A DNA stretch of 44,385 nucleotides, taken from positions 1 to 44,385 of the forward strand of contig CAMLSA010000014.1 in NCBI GenBank assembly GCA_946482655.1, written 5' to 3'. Every line of letters begins with the position of its first letter. The first letter of the stretch is position 1. Below the pieces are notes generated by a model that worked only from the letters and a program-made list of their open reading frames with translations, did no database searches and had not been told where the DNA came from. Shown piece by piece: positions 1 through 10,650 of the stretch. The translations under genes and the position numbers were made by a program. Source of the stretch: an uncultured Sphingomonas sp. GTDB taxonomy: Bacteria > Pseudomonadota > Alphaproteobacteria > Sphingomonadales > Sphingomonadaceae.

Positions 1-1247
1 AAGTGGAGGCAGCCGCCGGTCGAGTAGCCGGGGATGCCGGAGAAGCTGAGGCACTCCCAGACGATGCCCTGACCGGCGAAGGCGGCGTCGCCGTGCAGCA
101 GCACCGGCAGCACCGTATCGCCCTCTTCGTCGCCGCAGGCGATCTGCTGGGCGCGGGTCTTGCCGAGCACGACCGGATCGACCGCCTCGAGATGGCTGGG
201 ATTGGGGACGAGGCTGAGGTGCACCTTGACGCCGTCGAACTCGCGGTCCGACGAGGTGCCGAGATGATATTTGACGTCGCCCGAGCCGCCGACATCCTCA
301 GGGTTCGCGGCGCCGCCGGCGAACTCCGAGAAGATCGCGCGATAGGGCTTGCCCATCACGTTGGCGAGCACGTTGAGGCGGCCGCGATGGGCCATGCCGA
401 CAACGATCGTGTTCACGCCCAGCTGGCCGCCATATTTGATCACCGCCTCGAGCGCGGGGACCATCGATTCGCCGCCGTCGAGGCCGAAACGCTTGGTGCC
501 GACATATTTGCGGCCGAGAAACTTCTCCCACTGCTCGGCCTCGATCACCTTGTTGAGGATCGCGATCTTGCCTTCGGGGGAAAAGCGGATGTCGGCGTCC
601 TTGCCCTCCATCCGCGCCTGCAGGAAGCGACGCTCCTCGACATCGCCGATGTGCATATATTCAAGGCCGACATTGCCGCAATAGTTGCGGCGCAGGATCG
701 CCAGAATCTCGCGCGGCGTGGCCCGTTCGAGGCCGAGGAAGCCGCCCAGATAGATCTCGCGGTCCATGTCGGCTTCGTCAAAGCCATGCCATTCGGGGGT
801 CAGGTCGGCAGGCTCTTCGTTGCGGGTGAGGCCCAGCGGATCCAGATTGGCCAGAAGGTGACCGCGCACCCGATAGGTACGGATGAGCATGAGCGCGCGC
901 ATCGAATCGAGCGCGCGTTGCTCGATATCGCTTTCGCTGACCGCCGATGCAGCGGGATGCGCGGCCGAAGCGGGCGCGGTCTGGGCGGGAGCGGCAGCCC
1001 TGACGGGCTTCGCGGCCGGCGCCATCTGCATCGGATCGAGCCCGGAGGTCAGCGCGTCCGTGGTGCTGGGCGGCCAGTTCGGATTGGCCCAGCTCGGCCC
1101 TGAGACCTGGGCCTCGATGCCGGCGAAATAACCCTGCCAGCTTGGCTCTACGCTCGATTTATCAGCACGATATTGACGATAAAGCGCTTCAACGAAGGAA
1201 GCGCTGACCCCCTCCGGTCCGTCGAATTCGACGCCTTCGATACCCAT
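1..1247 (-). CDS. sucA: 2-oxoglutarate dehydrogenase E1, N-terminal part (runs off the window)
   Basis: This is the thiamine-diphosphate-dependent E1 subunit of the 2-oxoglutarate dehydrogenase complex, which decarboxylates 2-oxoglutarate and passes the succinyl group to E2. About 415 N-terminal residues are visible. They include the N-terminal E2-binding segment (FVEALYRQYRADKSSVEPSW, then GYF), the helical stretch MRALMLIRTYRVRGHLLANLDPLG and the ThDP-domain blocks GMAHRGRLNVLANV and HLSLVPNPSHLEAVDPVVLGK. The ATG at 1247 is chosen because AAGGA lies 7 nt upstream and the N-terminus matches the family. It lies 96 nt downstream of sucD on the same strand, as in the usual sucD-sucA order. The C-terminal half and sucB lie outside the window. 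Confidence 0.97.
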   Translation of the reverse strand, partial: MGIEGVEFDGPEGVSASFVEALYRQYRADKSSVEPSWQGYFAGIEAQVSGPSWANPNWPPSTTDALTSGLDPMQMAPAAKPVRAAAPAQTAPASAAHPAASAVSESDIEQRALDSMRALMLIRTYRVRGHLLANLDPLGLTRNEEPADLTPEWHGFDEADMDREIYLGGFLGLERATPREILAILRRNYCGNVGLEYMHIGDVEERRFLQARMEGKDADIRFSPEGKIAILNKVIEAEQWEKFLGRKYVGTKRFGLDGGESMVPALEAVIKYGGQLGVNTIVVGMAHRGRLNVLANVMGKPYRAIFSEFAGGAANPEDVGGSGDVKYHLGTSSDREFDGVKVHLSLVPNPSHLEAVDPVVLGKTRAQQIACGDEEGDTVLPVLLHGDAAFAGQGIVWECLSFSGIPGYSTGGCLH

Positions 1248-1343
1248 CACACCATCCTTGGCTGCACCCACCCCGGGACAAGGCCCGAAGTACAGCAATT
1301 TGGGTTGATATATGTCTCAATCACCCGCCCGATGCGGAATAAC

Positions 1344-2228
1344 CTAGCCCTTCAAGACCTCTGCCAATGTGGTTCCGAGCTCTGAAGGGCTCGCCGCCAC
1401 CTTGATACCTGCCGCTTCCATCGCGGCTATTTTGTCTTCGGCCCCGCCTTGGCCGCCCGATACGATCGCCCCGGCATGGCCCATGCGGCGCCCCGGAGGA
1501 GCGGTGCGGCCGGCGATGAAGCCCGCCATGGGCTTCTTGCGGCCACGCTTGGCCTCGTCGCGCAGGAACTGCGCGGCCTCCTCCTCGGCCGAGCCGCCGA
1601 TTTCACCGATCATGATGATCGACTTGGTCTCGTCGTCGGCCAGAAACAGTTCGAGCACGTCGATGAAGTTGGTGCCGTTGACGGGATCACCGCCGATGCC
1701 GACCGCAGTGGTCTGGCCGAGGCCGATCGCCGAGGTCTGGAACACCGCCTCATAGGTAAGCGTGCCCGAGCGCGAAACGACGCCGACCGAGCCCTTCTTG
1801 AAGATGGCCCCCGGCATGATGCCGATCTTGCACTCGTTCGGGGTCAGAACGCCTGGGCAGTTCGGACCGATCAGCCGCGACTTCGAACCCTGCAGAGCGC
1901 GCTTGACCTTGATCATGTCGATCACCGGGATGCCCTCGGTGATGCAGACGATCAGCGGCACCTCGGCGTCGATCGCCTCGAGAATCGAATCCGCGGCGAA
2001 GGGCGGCGGCACATAGACGACGCTGGCATCGGCGCCGGTGGCGGCGACCGCGTCATGCACGGTATCGAAGTTCGGAAGGCCGATATGGGTCGTGCCGCCT
2101 TTGCCCGGAGTCACTCCGGCGACCATCTGCGTGCCATAAGCGAGCGCCTGCTCGGTATGGAAGGTGCCGGTGTTGCCGGTCATTCCCTGCGTGATGACCT
2201 TGGTGTTCTTGTTGACCAGGATACTCAT
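1344..2228 (-). CDS. sucD: Succinyl-CoA ligase, alpha subunit
   Basis: This 294-residue subunit of succinyl-CoA synthetase makes succinate and NTP from succinyl-CoA in the TCA cycle. The N-terminal CoA-binding Rossmann domain starts with [20 protein letters not shown]. The phosphorylated active-site histidine sits in [12 protein letters not shown] (about H251). Length and motifs are those of an intact enzyme. It lies between mdh (62 nt upstream) and sucA (96 nt downstream). The beta-subunit gene sucC, which often stands between mdh and sucD in alphaproteobacteria, is absent here and must be elsewhere if the enzyme is active. Confidence 0.98.
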   Translation of the reverse strand: MSILVNKNTKVITQGMTGNTGTFHTEQALAYGTQMVAGVTPGKGGTTHIGLPNFDTVHDAVAATGADASVVYVPPPFAADSILEAIDAEVPLIVCITEGIPVIDMIKVKRALQGSKSRLIGPNCPGVLTPNECKIGIMPGAIFKKGSVGVVSRSGTLTYEAVFQTSAIGLGQTTAVGIGGDPVNGTNFIDVLELFLADDETKSIIMIGEIGGSAEEEAAQFLRDEAKRGRKKPMAGFIAGRTAPPGRRMGHAGAIVSGGQGGAEDKIAAMEAAGIKVAASPSELGTTLAEVLKG

Positions 2229-2290
2229 ATCCGCGCGTCATCCCTTCATCGTCGCTAGATACCGGTATTTTGCCGGTGACGGTAAATTGC

Positions 2291-3277
<987 letters not shown>

Positions 3278-3434
3278 TTAAGGAAGGCAGCCACCGCGTT
3301 GCGGCCGCCCGAAAGTGCGGGCTCCGCTTAGCCCCGCGATCCCGATGGAGCAACCGTTGGCGACATGCGCCGCCAAAGTTTTTCCGATGCCGGGGAAAGT
3401 TGTGATTGCTGCGTTGCCGCAGAGCGGCTCGTTC

Positions 3435-4556
3435 TCACTCCTCGTCGGAGCCGTGCCCGGCCGCCAGATAGTCATGACTCTGCATCTCCATCAGCCGCGA
3501 AGCCGTACGCTCGAACTCGAACGCGCCATCGCCCTCCGGATAGAGATCGGCGGGATCGGCATCGGCGGTGGCGAGCAATTTCACCTTGTGCTCGTAAAAG
3601 GCATCGATCATCACCTTGAAGCGCGCCGCCTCATTGCGCTTGTCCGGTCCGAGCAAGGGAATGCCGACGACGATCACGGTGTGGTAGTTGCGCGCGATCG
3701 CCAGATAGTCCGCCGCGCCCCGGGCTTCGGCGCACAGCCGCTTGAACGAGAAGACGGCGACGCCTTTGATGCTCTTTGGTACATGCATGAGCCGCCCGCC
3801 ATGCACGGCAATGTCGGCCGAGGGGACGTGCGCCGCATCTTCCGGCGGAAAGTCGGTGAGGCGGAAGAAGGCGCGGGACACCGCATTACTCGCGTCGGGC
3901 CCATTGGGCGTGTACCAGACAGGAAAGCCGCCGAGACGTTCGAGGCGATAATCGGTCGGCCCGTTGAGACACAATATGTCGAGCTTCGCCTCGATCATGT
4001 CGATGAAGGGCAGGAACAGCTCGCGGTTGAGCCCGTCTTTGTAGAGATCGCGCGGCGGCCGGTTCGACGTGGTGACGACGGTTACCCCGGCATCGACGAT
4101 CAGCCCGGTGAACAGCCGGCTGAGGATCGCCGCGTCGGCCATGTTGTTGACGACCATCTCGTCGAACGCCAGCAGCCGCGCCTGGGAAGCGATCGCCTCG
4201 ACCACCGGCGGGATGGGGTCGCCCTTTTCCTTGACCCGCTCGACTCGCAGCCGGTCATGCACTTCGAGCATGAATTCGTGAAAATGAACGCGCCGCTTCG
4301 ACTCGATGGGAACGCAATCGTAGAACAGGTCCATCAGCATCGATTTGCCGCGGCCCACCCCGCCCCACATATAGAGGCCACGCACCGGCGCCGGCGCCTT
4401 GCGCAGCATACGCCAGAGCACGCTGCCCTTGACCGGCTGCTCGGTCAGCGCTGTCGCGAGATGATCGAGCCGTTCGATCGTGGTGCGCTGATCGGCATCG
4501 GGGCGCAGTTCGCCCGAGGCGAGCATCTCCTCATAGCGGCTGGCGACGCTGGTCAC
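3435..4556 (-). CDS. zapE: ZapE/AFG1-family ATPase
   Basis: This 373-residue protein belongs to the AFG1/ZapE P-loop ATPases, AAA-type proteins linked to cell division (ZapE) or, in mitochondria, to turnover of respiratory-chain subunits. Walker A is in GLYMWGGVGRGKSMLMD and Walker B in ARLLAFDEMVV; the sensor-like stretch VTVVTTSNRPPRDLYKDGL follows. The GTG start at 4556 overlaps the stop of the preceding thioesterase gene as GTGA, which points to translational coupling; longer in-frame extensions only read through that gene. A weak GC hairpin (3317-3337) beyond the stop could end the transcript. The location next to sdh and mdh fits the respiratory link but does not prove it. Confidence 0.93.
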   Translation of the reverse strand: MTSVASRYEEMLASGELRPDADQRTTIERLDHLATALTEQPVKGSVLWRMLRKAPAPVRGLYMWGGVGRGKSMLMDLFYDCVPIESKRRVHFHEFMLEVHDRLRVERVKEKGDPIPPVVEAIASQARLLAFDEMVVNNMADAAILSRLFTGLIVDAGVTVVTTSNRPPRDLYKDGLNRELFLPFIDMIEAKLDILCLNGPTDYRLERLGGFPVWYTPNGPDASNAVSRAFFRLTDFPPEDAAHVPSADIAVHGGRLMHVPKSIKGVAVFSFKRLCAEARGAADYLAIARNYHTVIVVGIPLLGPDKRNEAARFKVMIDAFYEHKVKLLATADADPADLYPEGDGAFEFERTASRLMEMQSHDYLAAGHGSDEE

Positions 4557-5029
4557 GGCTTGGGCTTGCGCAATAGGCCGATGAAGCCCGAGATCATGTC
4601 CCCCGCCTGCTCGATCGTGCCGCGGATGAACAGGAATCCTCCGGTTTCCCGCGTGATCTGGACCATCGCATCGACCGGCCTCTGCAGATCCGCGCTTCCG
4701 GTGAACTGGACGTTGAGGTCGACGGTCAACCCGCCCGGTTCCGAACCGATCCCGAGCACGCGTGCGCCGATGAACGCCGCCATGTCGATGAACGTCATCA
4801 CCGCGCCACCATGCATGTTGCCAGCAGCGTTCCCCAGCCCGAAATGCGGCTGCATCCGGACGATGGCGACGTCGCCGTCCCGCCGGGTCCGCAACGCACC
4901 GAACTGGCCGGTGAAGCGCGACTTGTCCTCGATATGCCAGTTCACCCAAGTCGAACTGCCGGGATCACCTTCGCAGCGATGCAGGGCGTCGATGACGCGC
5001 CCAGGGTCCGAACGCTGGTCCGCAGGCAC
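4553..5029 (-). CDS. PaaI-like hotdog-fold thioesterase
   Basis: This 158-residue single hotdog-domain protein is of the PaaI/YdiI acyl-CoA thioesterase type. The signature is GNAAGNMHGGAVMTFIDMAAF, the helix-turn with the HGG motif, followed by the strands LTVDLNVQFTGSADLQRPVDA. The GTG start at 5029 begins 2 nt beyond the sdhB stop, and the 3' end overlaps zapE by 4 nt, so sdhB-thioesterase-zapE look transcribed together. Substrate cannot be told from the sequence. The N-terminal 35 residues before the fold are poorly conserved in character. Confidence 0.9.
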   Translation of the reverse strand: MPADQRSDPGRVIDALHRCEGDPGSSTWVNWHIEDKSRFTGQFGALRTRRDGDVAIVRMQPHFGLGNAAGNMHGGAVMTFIDMAAFIGARVLGIGSEPGGLTVDLNVQFTGSADLQRPVDAMVQITRETGGFLFIRGTIEQAGDMISGFIGLLRKPKP

Positions 5030-5030
5030 G

Positions 5031-5810
5031 TCAGATCTGGCGTTCGACCACCATCTTCTTGATCTCCGCGATCGCCTTGGCCGGACTCAGTCCTTTGGGG
5101 CAGACGTTCGCGCAGTTCATGATCGTGTGGCAGCGATAGAGACGGAACGGGTCCTCGAGTTCGTCGAGCCGTTCGCCGGTCATCTCGTCGCGGCTGTCGG
5201 CCAGCCAGCGATAGGCCTGGAGCAGAATCGCCGGGCCCAGGAACTTGTCGCTGTTCCACCAGTAGCTCGGACAGGAGGTCGAGCAGCAGGCGCACAAGAT
5301 GCACTCGTAAAGGCCATCGAGCTTGTTGCGGTCGTCTGGCGACTGGAGCCGCTCCTTGCCCGACGGCGCCGGCGTCACCGTTTGCAGCCAGGGCCGGATC
5401 GACGCATATTGCGCATAGAAATGGGTGAAATCGGGAACCAGATCCTTGATCACATCCATATGCGGCAGCGGCGTGATGCGGACCTCGCCCTTGCAGTCCT
5501 CGATGGCGGTGGTGCAGGCGAGCCCGTTGCGGCCGTCCATGTTCATCGAACAGGAGCCGCAGATGCCCTCGCGGCACGAGCGGCGGAAAGTCAGCGTCGG
5601 ATCCTGCTCGCTCTTGATCTTGATCAGCGCGTCAAGGACCATCGGACCGCATTCCGCGAGGTCGATCTCGAAAGTGTCGTAGCGCGGATTCTCGCCGCTG
5701 TCGGGATCGTAGCGATAGATCTTGAAGGACTTCGGGTCCTTGGCGCCAGATGCCTTGACCGTCTTGCCCTTCTTGATCTTGCTGTTCTTCGGAAGTGCGA
5801 ATTCAGCCAT
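5031..5810 (-). CDS. sdhB: Succinate dehydrogenase iron-sulfur subunit
   Basis: This 259-residue subunit of complex II carries electrons from FAD in SdhA to ubiquinone. The 2Fe-2S cluster ligands are C79, C84, C87 and C99 in [21 protein letters not shown]. The 4Fe-4S motif is [17 protein letters not shown] and the 3Fe-4S motif [14 protein letters not shown]. It is intact. It is separated from sdhCDA by about 6 kb of unrelated plus-strand and minus-strand genes, so it needs its own promoter. A loose TTGAGC-N17-TATCGC match lies in the 146-nt gap upstream, which I rate as weak. Confidence 0.98.
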   Translation of the reverse strand: MAEFALPKNSKIKKGKTVKASGAKDPKSFKIYRYDPDSGENPRYDTFEIDLAECGPMVLDALIKIKSEQDPTLTFRRSCREGICGSCSMNMDGRNGLACTTAIEDCKGEVRITPLPHMDVIKDLVPDFTHFYAQYASIRPWLQTVTPAPSGKERLQSPDDRNKLDGLYECILCACCSTSCPSYWWNSDKFLGPAILLQAYRWLADSRDEMTGERLDELEDPFRLYRCHTIMNCANVCPKGLSPAKAIAEIKKMVVERQI

Positions 5811-5956
5811 GACTCATGACCCCCTGCCCTATGTCGATCCGGCGATAGCGAATAGCGCGGCCGTGCTCAACGGCTAAGCGCGAAAAATCCCCATTCGTTT
5901 AGCCCAAATTCTCCGCTGCTTGAAAGGGAGGGGAGACAAGGTACAAAGCGCAGCCA

Positions 5957-7486
5957 ATGGCCTCCGCTCCGCTCCCCGAGACTCCGCCCGGCTCCCGCCA
6001 GGTCGCCAAGGGCGCGGGGACGGCGATGATCGCGCGGGCAGGCGGCGTCATCGAGATCGTCTCGCAGCCGCTCTATGTATGGCTGTTCGGGCTGCCGACC
6101 TATGGGCTCTACATGGTGCTGTGGTCGGCGGTGAGCCTGGTCGAGAATTTCGCCGATCTCGGCATGACCAGTGCACTGCAGCGGGTGGTGCCGCGGGCGA
6201 AGGACGATGCCGAACGCGCGCGGGCGCTGCGCCAGGCGATGCTGCTGGGCCTGACGCCGTGCCTGGCGATCGCGCTGGGGGCCAGCCTCGGCGCGCACTG
6301 GATCGCCGAGGTCGTCAATGTCGCCGCGAGGGATCGCGACAAGCTGTCCACGGGCATCGCGTTGTTCGCCTGGGCCTTGCCGCTCTGGGCCTATGTCGAG
6401 ATCGCCACCTCGGCGCTCCGGGCGCGCAAGGCGTTCGGCCCCGAAATCCGGCTCCGGGTGCTGTGGGAACAGGTGATGCGGATGGTGGCGGCCGTGCTGC
6501 TCTTCGCGATAGGCGCCGATACGCTCGGCCTGCTGATCGCTCACCTCTGCTCGCTCGCGATCACCTGCTTCTTCTCGACGCGGCTGCTGGCGCGCTTCTA
6601 TCGGCTCGATCTGGTCGTAACCGGCGGCTCCGCGCGGCCGATGGCCGGCGAGACGCTCTATGCCGGATTGGCGGTGCTGCCTTCCAACATCGTCGGCCGG
6701 CTCTTCGCGGACGCGCCGCCGCTGATCCTCAACCTGCTGATCCCGGGCGCCGCCGGGGCGAGTGCGGCCGGGCTGTTCGCGATCGCCCGCAAGATCGCCA
6801 GCGCGGTACAGATGGTCCGCCAGGCCTTTTCCTATGTGATGGCGCCGCTCGCGTCGGAAGCGGCGCGCCACGACATCCGCCAAGTCGCCGGGATCTACGG
6901 CTTCGCGACGCGGCTCACCATCGTGGTCGCGGCACCTGTGGCCTGCGTCATCGCCGGCGGCGGCCGCGCGCTGCTCGCCCTGTTCGGCCAACCCGCCCAG
7001 ACTGCCTATTTCGCGCTGGCGCTGCTGGCCTTCACCCGTCTGATCGACGCCGTCGCCGGACAGGCCGCGGCGATCCAGTCGGTGATCAGCCGCTATCATC
7101 ATCCGCTGATCGGCAGCGTGATCGGCCTGGCCGTGTCGCTCGCGCTCGGCGCGCTATTGCTGCCGGAGGGCGGCATGGACGCCATGGCGCTGGCCGTATC
7201 GGCCGGCATGATCGTGTCGATGCTGGCCCCGGTGATCCAGCTATGGGTCCATGACCGGCTGCACCCCTTTGCGCCGCCCTTCGCCCGCGCGGTGGCGGTG
7301 ACGGGGATCGTAGGCGCGGCGATCCTGCTCGTCTCCGAAGTGATCGAGCCGCTTCACCATCTGATGCGGATCGGGCTGGGCGCGGTCCTGCTGCTCGGCG
7401 GAATCTGGCTTTCGGGCCGCTTCGGCCTGTCGCACGACGACAAGGTCGCTCTCGGCAAGACGGCGCGGAAGCTGCGCCTCCTATAG
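5957..7486 (+). CDS. Polysaccharide flippase, MOP (Wzx-like) superfamily
   Basis: This 509-residue integral membrane protein has about 12-14 hydrophobic segments (for example VYVWLFGLPTYGLYMVLWSA near residue 40, and repeated segments to the C-terminus IGLGAVLLLGGIWLSGRF). The N-terminal GAGTAMIARAGGVIEIVSQPLY is typical of lipopolysaccharide/O-antigen flippases of the MOP exporter superfamily, which move lipid-linked glycans across the inner membrane. It opens a cassette of glycan and phosphodiester genes (to 11826). Its 3' end overlaps the convergent nucleotidyltransferase by 6 nt. The exported substrate is unknown. Confidence 0.85.
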   Translation: MASAPLPETPPGSRQVAKGAGTAMIARAGGVIEIVSQPLYVWLFGLPTYGLYMVLWSAVSLVENFADLGMTSALQRVVPRAKDDAERARALRQAMLLGLTPCLAIALGASLGAHWIAEVVNVAARDRDKLSTGIALFAWALPLWAYVEIATSALRARKAFGPEIRLRVLWEQVMRMVAAVLLFAIGADTLGLLIAHLCSLAITCFFSTRLLARFYRLDLVVTGGSARPMAGETLYAGLAVLPSNIVGRLFADAPPLILNLLIPGAAGASAAGLFAIARKIASAVQMVRQAFSYVMAPLASEAARHDIRQVAGIYGFATRLTIVVAAPVACVIAGGGRALLALFGQPAQTAYFALALLAFTRLIDAVAGQAAAIQSVISRYHHPLIGSVIGLAVSLALGALLLPEGGMDAMALAVSAGMIVSMLAPVIQLWVHDRLHPFAPPFARAVAVTGIVGAAILLVSEVIEPLHHLMRIGLGAVLLLGGIWLSGRFGLSHDDKVALGKTARKLRLL

Positions 7487-8281
7487 GGTTGCGATCCGTT
7501 CCTTCAATATGGTCTCCGCCATGCCATGGTCAGAGGGCTTGTCGACATCGATGCAGGCTTCGGCATAGGGCAGCACCACCGCGCGCGCCTTGATCCCCAG
7601 CCGGCGGCCCGCCCGGGCGATCGCCTGATCGAGCGTCAGCCGACGAAGGGCGATCAGCAGCGCGAGGCCCCATCCGAAGGCGCCCAGCACCGCCCGCGCC
7701 TTCTTCCGCTGCTGCTCGACTCTGCGCCACACCGCCAGCGCCTCGAGCGCGCCCGGGCTCCCCAGCCAGAACAGGTTGGCGCCTGAATAGGCGCCGCCGC
7801 GAAAGGGCAGCCAGGTTCGCCTGTTGCCGGGATAGGTCGCTTCCAAGGTACGCCGCTCGACCAGCGCGACCGCGACGTCGGCGCCGGCAGAGTGCGCCAT
7901 GAACTGATCGAGCATCGCGTCGTCGAGCAGGACATTGTCGGCGGTGGTGAGCAGAAAGGGATAGTTGCCGGGCATCGCCCGCAGCGTACCGCTGATCGCC
8001 TCGGCAATCGAATCGCCACAATTGCGGGACGTGACATGCGCTTCATCGCGCAGCCAGCGGGTTTGCGGATGATCCAGCAACGCCGCGCCATCCTGGGCGA
8101 GAATGACGATCCGCTTCACGTCGCGACGGCCGGCCAGCGCGGCGCCGACCCAGGCGAGCATCGGCTGCCCGGCGAGATCGATCAGCGCCTTGTGGGACCG
8201 GCCGAAATGCTGGGACAAGGGATCGCTGCCGGGCCGCTGGCCGGCCAGGACGATCGCTGTGACACTGGGTCTATTCATCAT
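7481..8281 (-). CDS. MobA-like NTP transferase
   Basis: This 266-residue GT-A nucleotidyltransferase starts VTAIVLAGQRPGSDPLSQHFG, a variant of the LAGGxGxR nucleotide-binding loop, followed by HKALIDLAGQPMLAWV. The metal-site region is LLTTADNVLL. Such enzymes transfer an NMP to a phosphorylated alcohol or sugar. It is divergent from the CDP-alcohol phosphotransferase gene (67 nt between starts), so it may supply that enzyme with a CDP-activated polyol; inositol-1-phosphate cytidylyltransferases belong to this broad family. Either of two adjacent ATG codons (8281 or 8278) could be the start. Exact substrate unknown. Confidence 0.8.
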   Translation of the reverse strand: MMNRPSVTAIVLAGQRPGSDPLSQHFGRSHKALIDLAGQPMLAWVGAALAGRRDVKRIVILAQDGAALLDHPQTRWLRDEAHVTSRNCGDSIAEAISGTLRAMPGNYPFLLTTADNVLLDDAMLDQFMAHSAGADVAVALVERRTLEATYPGNRRTWLPFRGGAYSGANLFWLGSPGALEALAVWRRVEQQRKKARAVLGAFGWGLALLIALRRLTLDQAIARAGRRLGIKARAVVLPYAEACIDVDKPSDHGMAETILKERIATL

Positions 8282-8348
8282 CCTGCCTTGCCAGCCCGCC
8301 GCCCGATGGGCAAGGAAGCTCGCCATCGACCCTATTATCAAGAAGGCC

Positions 8349-9434
8349 ATGACCGTAGCTCCGCTTGCCGTCCGATCGATCGGAACCAACCCGACCCTGA
8401 TCTGGGGTATGACCAGCACCGAGCGCCTCCGCCGGATCGCTGGCTCCCTGGATCTGACGGCGCAGAACAATGGAAGCGGGGCCGCGCTGCTCGTCGCGGC
8501 CAGCCATGTGTTCGAGCCCGCTTGGCTGAAATTCATGGCGTCGCGTCCCGGCCAGGTGCTGACCCTGGCGGGTGAGAAGGTGATAGCGCACGTCACCGAC
8601 GCCCGCGGGGATGGGTTTCCCGACGGTCTGACGGAGGTCCGCGCCGAGGATCACCGGGAATTCTACAATGAGGCGCTACGCAAGCGCGAGGAGCCGGTGA
8701 TCGAGCGGCTCGAGCCCGGCAATGTCCGCGCGATCGAGCGCAGGACCTATTTCGGCGCCTATAAGGGCGTGACCGACCTGCTCACCAAATATCTCTGGCC
8801 CGAATGGGCGCTGGTGCTGACGCGGATCGCGGCACGGATGGGCATGACCCCCAATATGGTGACCACGATCGGCGCGATCCTGTGCGTCGCCGCCACCATA
8901 TTGTTCTGGCGGGGCGAATATTGGTGGGGCATGGCCGCCGGGCTCGTCTTCATGGTGCTCGACACGGTCGACGGCAAGCTCGCCCGCTGCACCATCACCT
9001 CGAGCCGCTGGGGCGACATCTTCGACCATGGACTCGATCTCGTCCACCCGCCCTTCTGGTGGTGGGCCTGGGGCGTGGGGCTCGGCCGCTGGGGATTGGC
9101 ATTGTCCGACGCGACCTTCGCGACGGTGATGATCGCGATCGTTGGCGGCTACGTGGTTCAGCGCGCGATCGAGGGCGAATTCATCCGCCGCTTTGGCGGC
9201 ATGCACATCCATGTCTGGGAAAAGATCGACAGCGATTTCCGTCTGATCACCGCGCGGCGAAACCCCAACATGGTGATCCTGTTCGTCGCGACCCTGGCGG
9301 GTCGCCCGGACGTCGGGCTCATCGCGGTGGCGGCGTGGACGGTGTTAAGCTGTCTCTTCCACGCGGTCAGGCTGCTGCAGGCGATCCAGCGGCAGGCGCG
9401 TGGCCAGACGGTCAGATCCTGGCTGGCGGTGTGA
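8349..9434 (+). CDS. CDP-alcohol phosphatidyltransferase-family membrane enzyme
   Basis: This 361-residue protein has a soluble N-terminal part of about 170 residues and a membrane CDP-alcohol phosphotransferase domain. The signature D-G-x2-A-R-x8-G-x3-D-x3-D is complete in DTVDGKLARC...RWGDIFDHGLD. These enzymes join a CDP-activated alcohol to another alcohol with release of CMP. The N-terminal part, which ends in RKREEPVIERLEPGNVRAIE, resembles in layout the bifunctional inositol-phosphate cytidylyltransferase/phosphotransferases, but the nucleotide-binding loop is not visible. The ATG at 8349 is preceded by AAGG at short spacing. It is followed 1 nt later by the HIT gene. Acceptor unknown. 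Confidence 0.85.
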   Translation: MTVAPLAVRSIGTNPTLIWGMTSTERLRRIAGSLDLTAQNNGSGAALLVAASHVFEPAWLKFMASRPGQVLTLAGEKVIAHVTDARGDGFPDGLTEVRAEDHREFYNEALRKREEPVIERLEPGNVRAIERRTYFGAYKGVTDLLTKYLWPEWALVLTRIAARMGMTPNMVTTIGAILCVAATILFWRGEYWWGMAAGLVFMVLDTVDGKLARCTITSSRWGDIFDHGLDLVHPPFWWWAWGVGLGRWGLALSDATFATVMIAIVGGYVVQRAIEGEFIRRFGGMHIHVWEKIDSDFRLITARRNPNMVILFVATLAGRPDVGLIAVAAWTVLSCLFHAVRLLQAIQRQARGQTVRSWLAV

Positions 9435-9435
9435 C

Positions 9436-9870
9436 ATGGCGAACGCGACGATCGAGAAATTCGGCTATCCGGCCAGCCTGATCCGCGACTATCGCCATTG
9501 GGTGGTGCTGCTGCGTCCGGCCCAGCCGACTCTGGGATCGCTGATACTCGCCGCCAAGTCCGATGCCACCGCGTTCGGCGCCCTCCCCCCCGAAGCGCAT
9601 GCCGAGCTGGCGACGATCACCAGGGATATCGAGACGGCGCTGACCGGCGCGGTCCGTTATGCCAAGATCAACTATCTGATGCTGATGATGGTCGATCCGA
9701 ACGTCCATTTCCACGTCGTCCCCCGCTATGAGGGCGAACGTGAACAGGGGAGCGTTTCGGTCACCGACGCGGGCTGGCCGGGGCCGCCGGCGCTGGGCCA
9801 GGCGGTGGCGCTGAGCGAGGATCAGGTGAAGGCGCTGGGCGGCTGGCTGAAGGGGCTGTGGCCAAGCTAA
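9436..9870 (+). CDS. HIT-family nucleotide hydrolase/transferase
   Basis: This 144-residue protein ends its core with NVHFHVVPRYEG, a histidine-triad motif in which the first histidine is Asn and the catalytic middle histidine remains. HIT proteins hydrolyse or transfer nucleotides from phosphoramidate, dinucleotide or nucleotidyl-sugar substrates. It starts almost on the stop of the CDP-alcohol phosphotransferase gene, so the two are probably co-translated, and it may recycle nucleotide by-products of that pathway. Its 3' end faces the convergent nucleotidyltransferase gene with 16 nt between them. Confidence 0.85.
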   Translation: MANATIEKFGYPASLIRDYRHWVVLLRPAQPTLGSLILAAKSDATAFGALPPEAHAELATITRDIETALTGAVRYAKINYLMLMMVDPNVHFHVVPRYEGEREQGSVSVTDAGWPGPPALGQAVALSEDQVKALGGWLKGLWPS

Positions 9871-9886
9871 TCGTCGCCATGGCGGA

Positions 9887-10627
9887 TTACGGCTTCGCCA
9901 TCCAGCCCTCGGTCAGCACACGGGCGATCGCCAGATCCTCGGGAAAATCGACCTCGGCCCACGGCAGCCCCTCGATCGATACCGTGCCGACGACGCCCGA
10001 GGGCGCCAGCGCGTGAATCGCCTTGAGGTACCAGTTGAGCACGCCCTCGGGTGTCCGCATCATCGCCTCGACCTGATCGCGGAAGATCGCCGGCCCCTCG
10101 CCCTTGAAGGCGAGCATGCCGATCGATTCGGCATTGGTCTCATGCGGATCGAGCCGCTTGCCGATCTGAAGCAGCCGGTCGCCGTCGCGCTGGACCTTCA
10201 TGTCGTCGAGATCATAACTGTCCTTGACGTCGATCGTGACCGTGATCGGCCGCGTCGCCCCGGCAATCAGCCGGCCGATGATCTCGCGTGAGACCAGCGT
10301 GTCCCCGTTGAGGATGATGAAGTCCTGGTCCATCTCCTCGCGCGCGATCCAGCAGGAACCGAGATTGTCGGCGACCTTGTAGAAGGGATTGAACACGGTC
10401 CGGATCGTGAATCCCGGCTGCGGCAGCGCATCCAGCGCGGCGACCAGCTTGGCGTCGCGGAAGCCGGTGACCACCGCGATCTCGGTGATGCCGTTGGCGG
10501 CGAGCGCCTGGATCTGCCAGGCGATCAGGCTCTTGCCCGCGAAATCGATCAGGCACTTCGGCCGATCGGCCGTCAGCGGCAGCAGGCGGGAACCCTGCCC
10601 TGCTGAAAGAATGATGGCTTTTTTCAT
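9887..10627 (-). CDS. Sugar/choline-phosphate nucleotidyltransferase
   Basis: This 246-residue GT-A nucleotidyltransferase starts MKKAIILSAGQGSRLLPLT, followed by DRPKCLIDFAGKSLIAWQI; this is the classic G-x-G-x-R and PK signature of LicC/RmlA-type enzymes. The acidic metal-binding site is in FIILNGDTLVS and the second aspartate in WAEVDFPEDL. It activates a phosphorylated sugar or alcohol with CTP or another NTP. The ATG at 10627 is chosen because the motif starts at once after it. It is divergent from the adjacent glycerophosphotransferase-like gene (23 nt), which suggests a shared regulatory region. Choline-phosphate, glycerol-phosphate and sugar-phosphate substrates are all possible. Confidence 0.85.
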   Translation of the reverse strand: MKKAIILSAGQGSRLLPLTADRPKCLIDFAGKSLIAWQIQALAANGITEIAVVTGFRDAKLVAALDALPQPGFTIRTVFNPFYKVADNLGSCWIAREEMDQDFIILNGDTLVSREIIGRLIAGATRPITVTIDVKDSYDLDDMKVQRDGDRLLQIGKRLDPHETNAESIGMLAFKGEGPAIFRDQVEAMMRTPEGVLNWYLKAIHALAPSGVVGTVSIEGLPWAEVDFPEDLAIARVLTEGWMAKP

Positions 10628-10650
10628 GGGGCGCCGGGTAGTGGGGAAAT

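Noticed and set aside
3315..5819. Very long open frame on the plus strand
   Set aside because: It is antisense to zapE, the thioesterase and sdhB, which carry clear catalytic motifs; its own translation is rich in Arg/His without family features.
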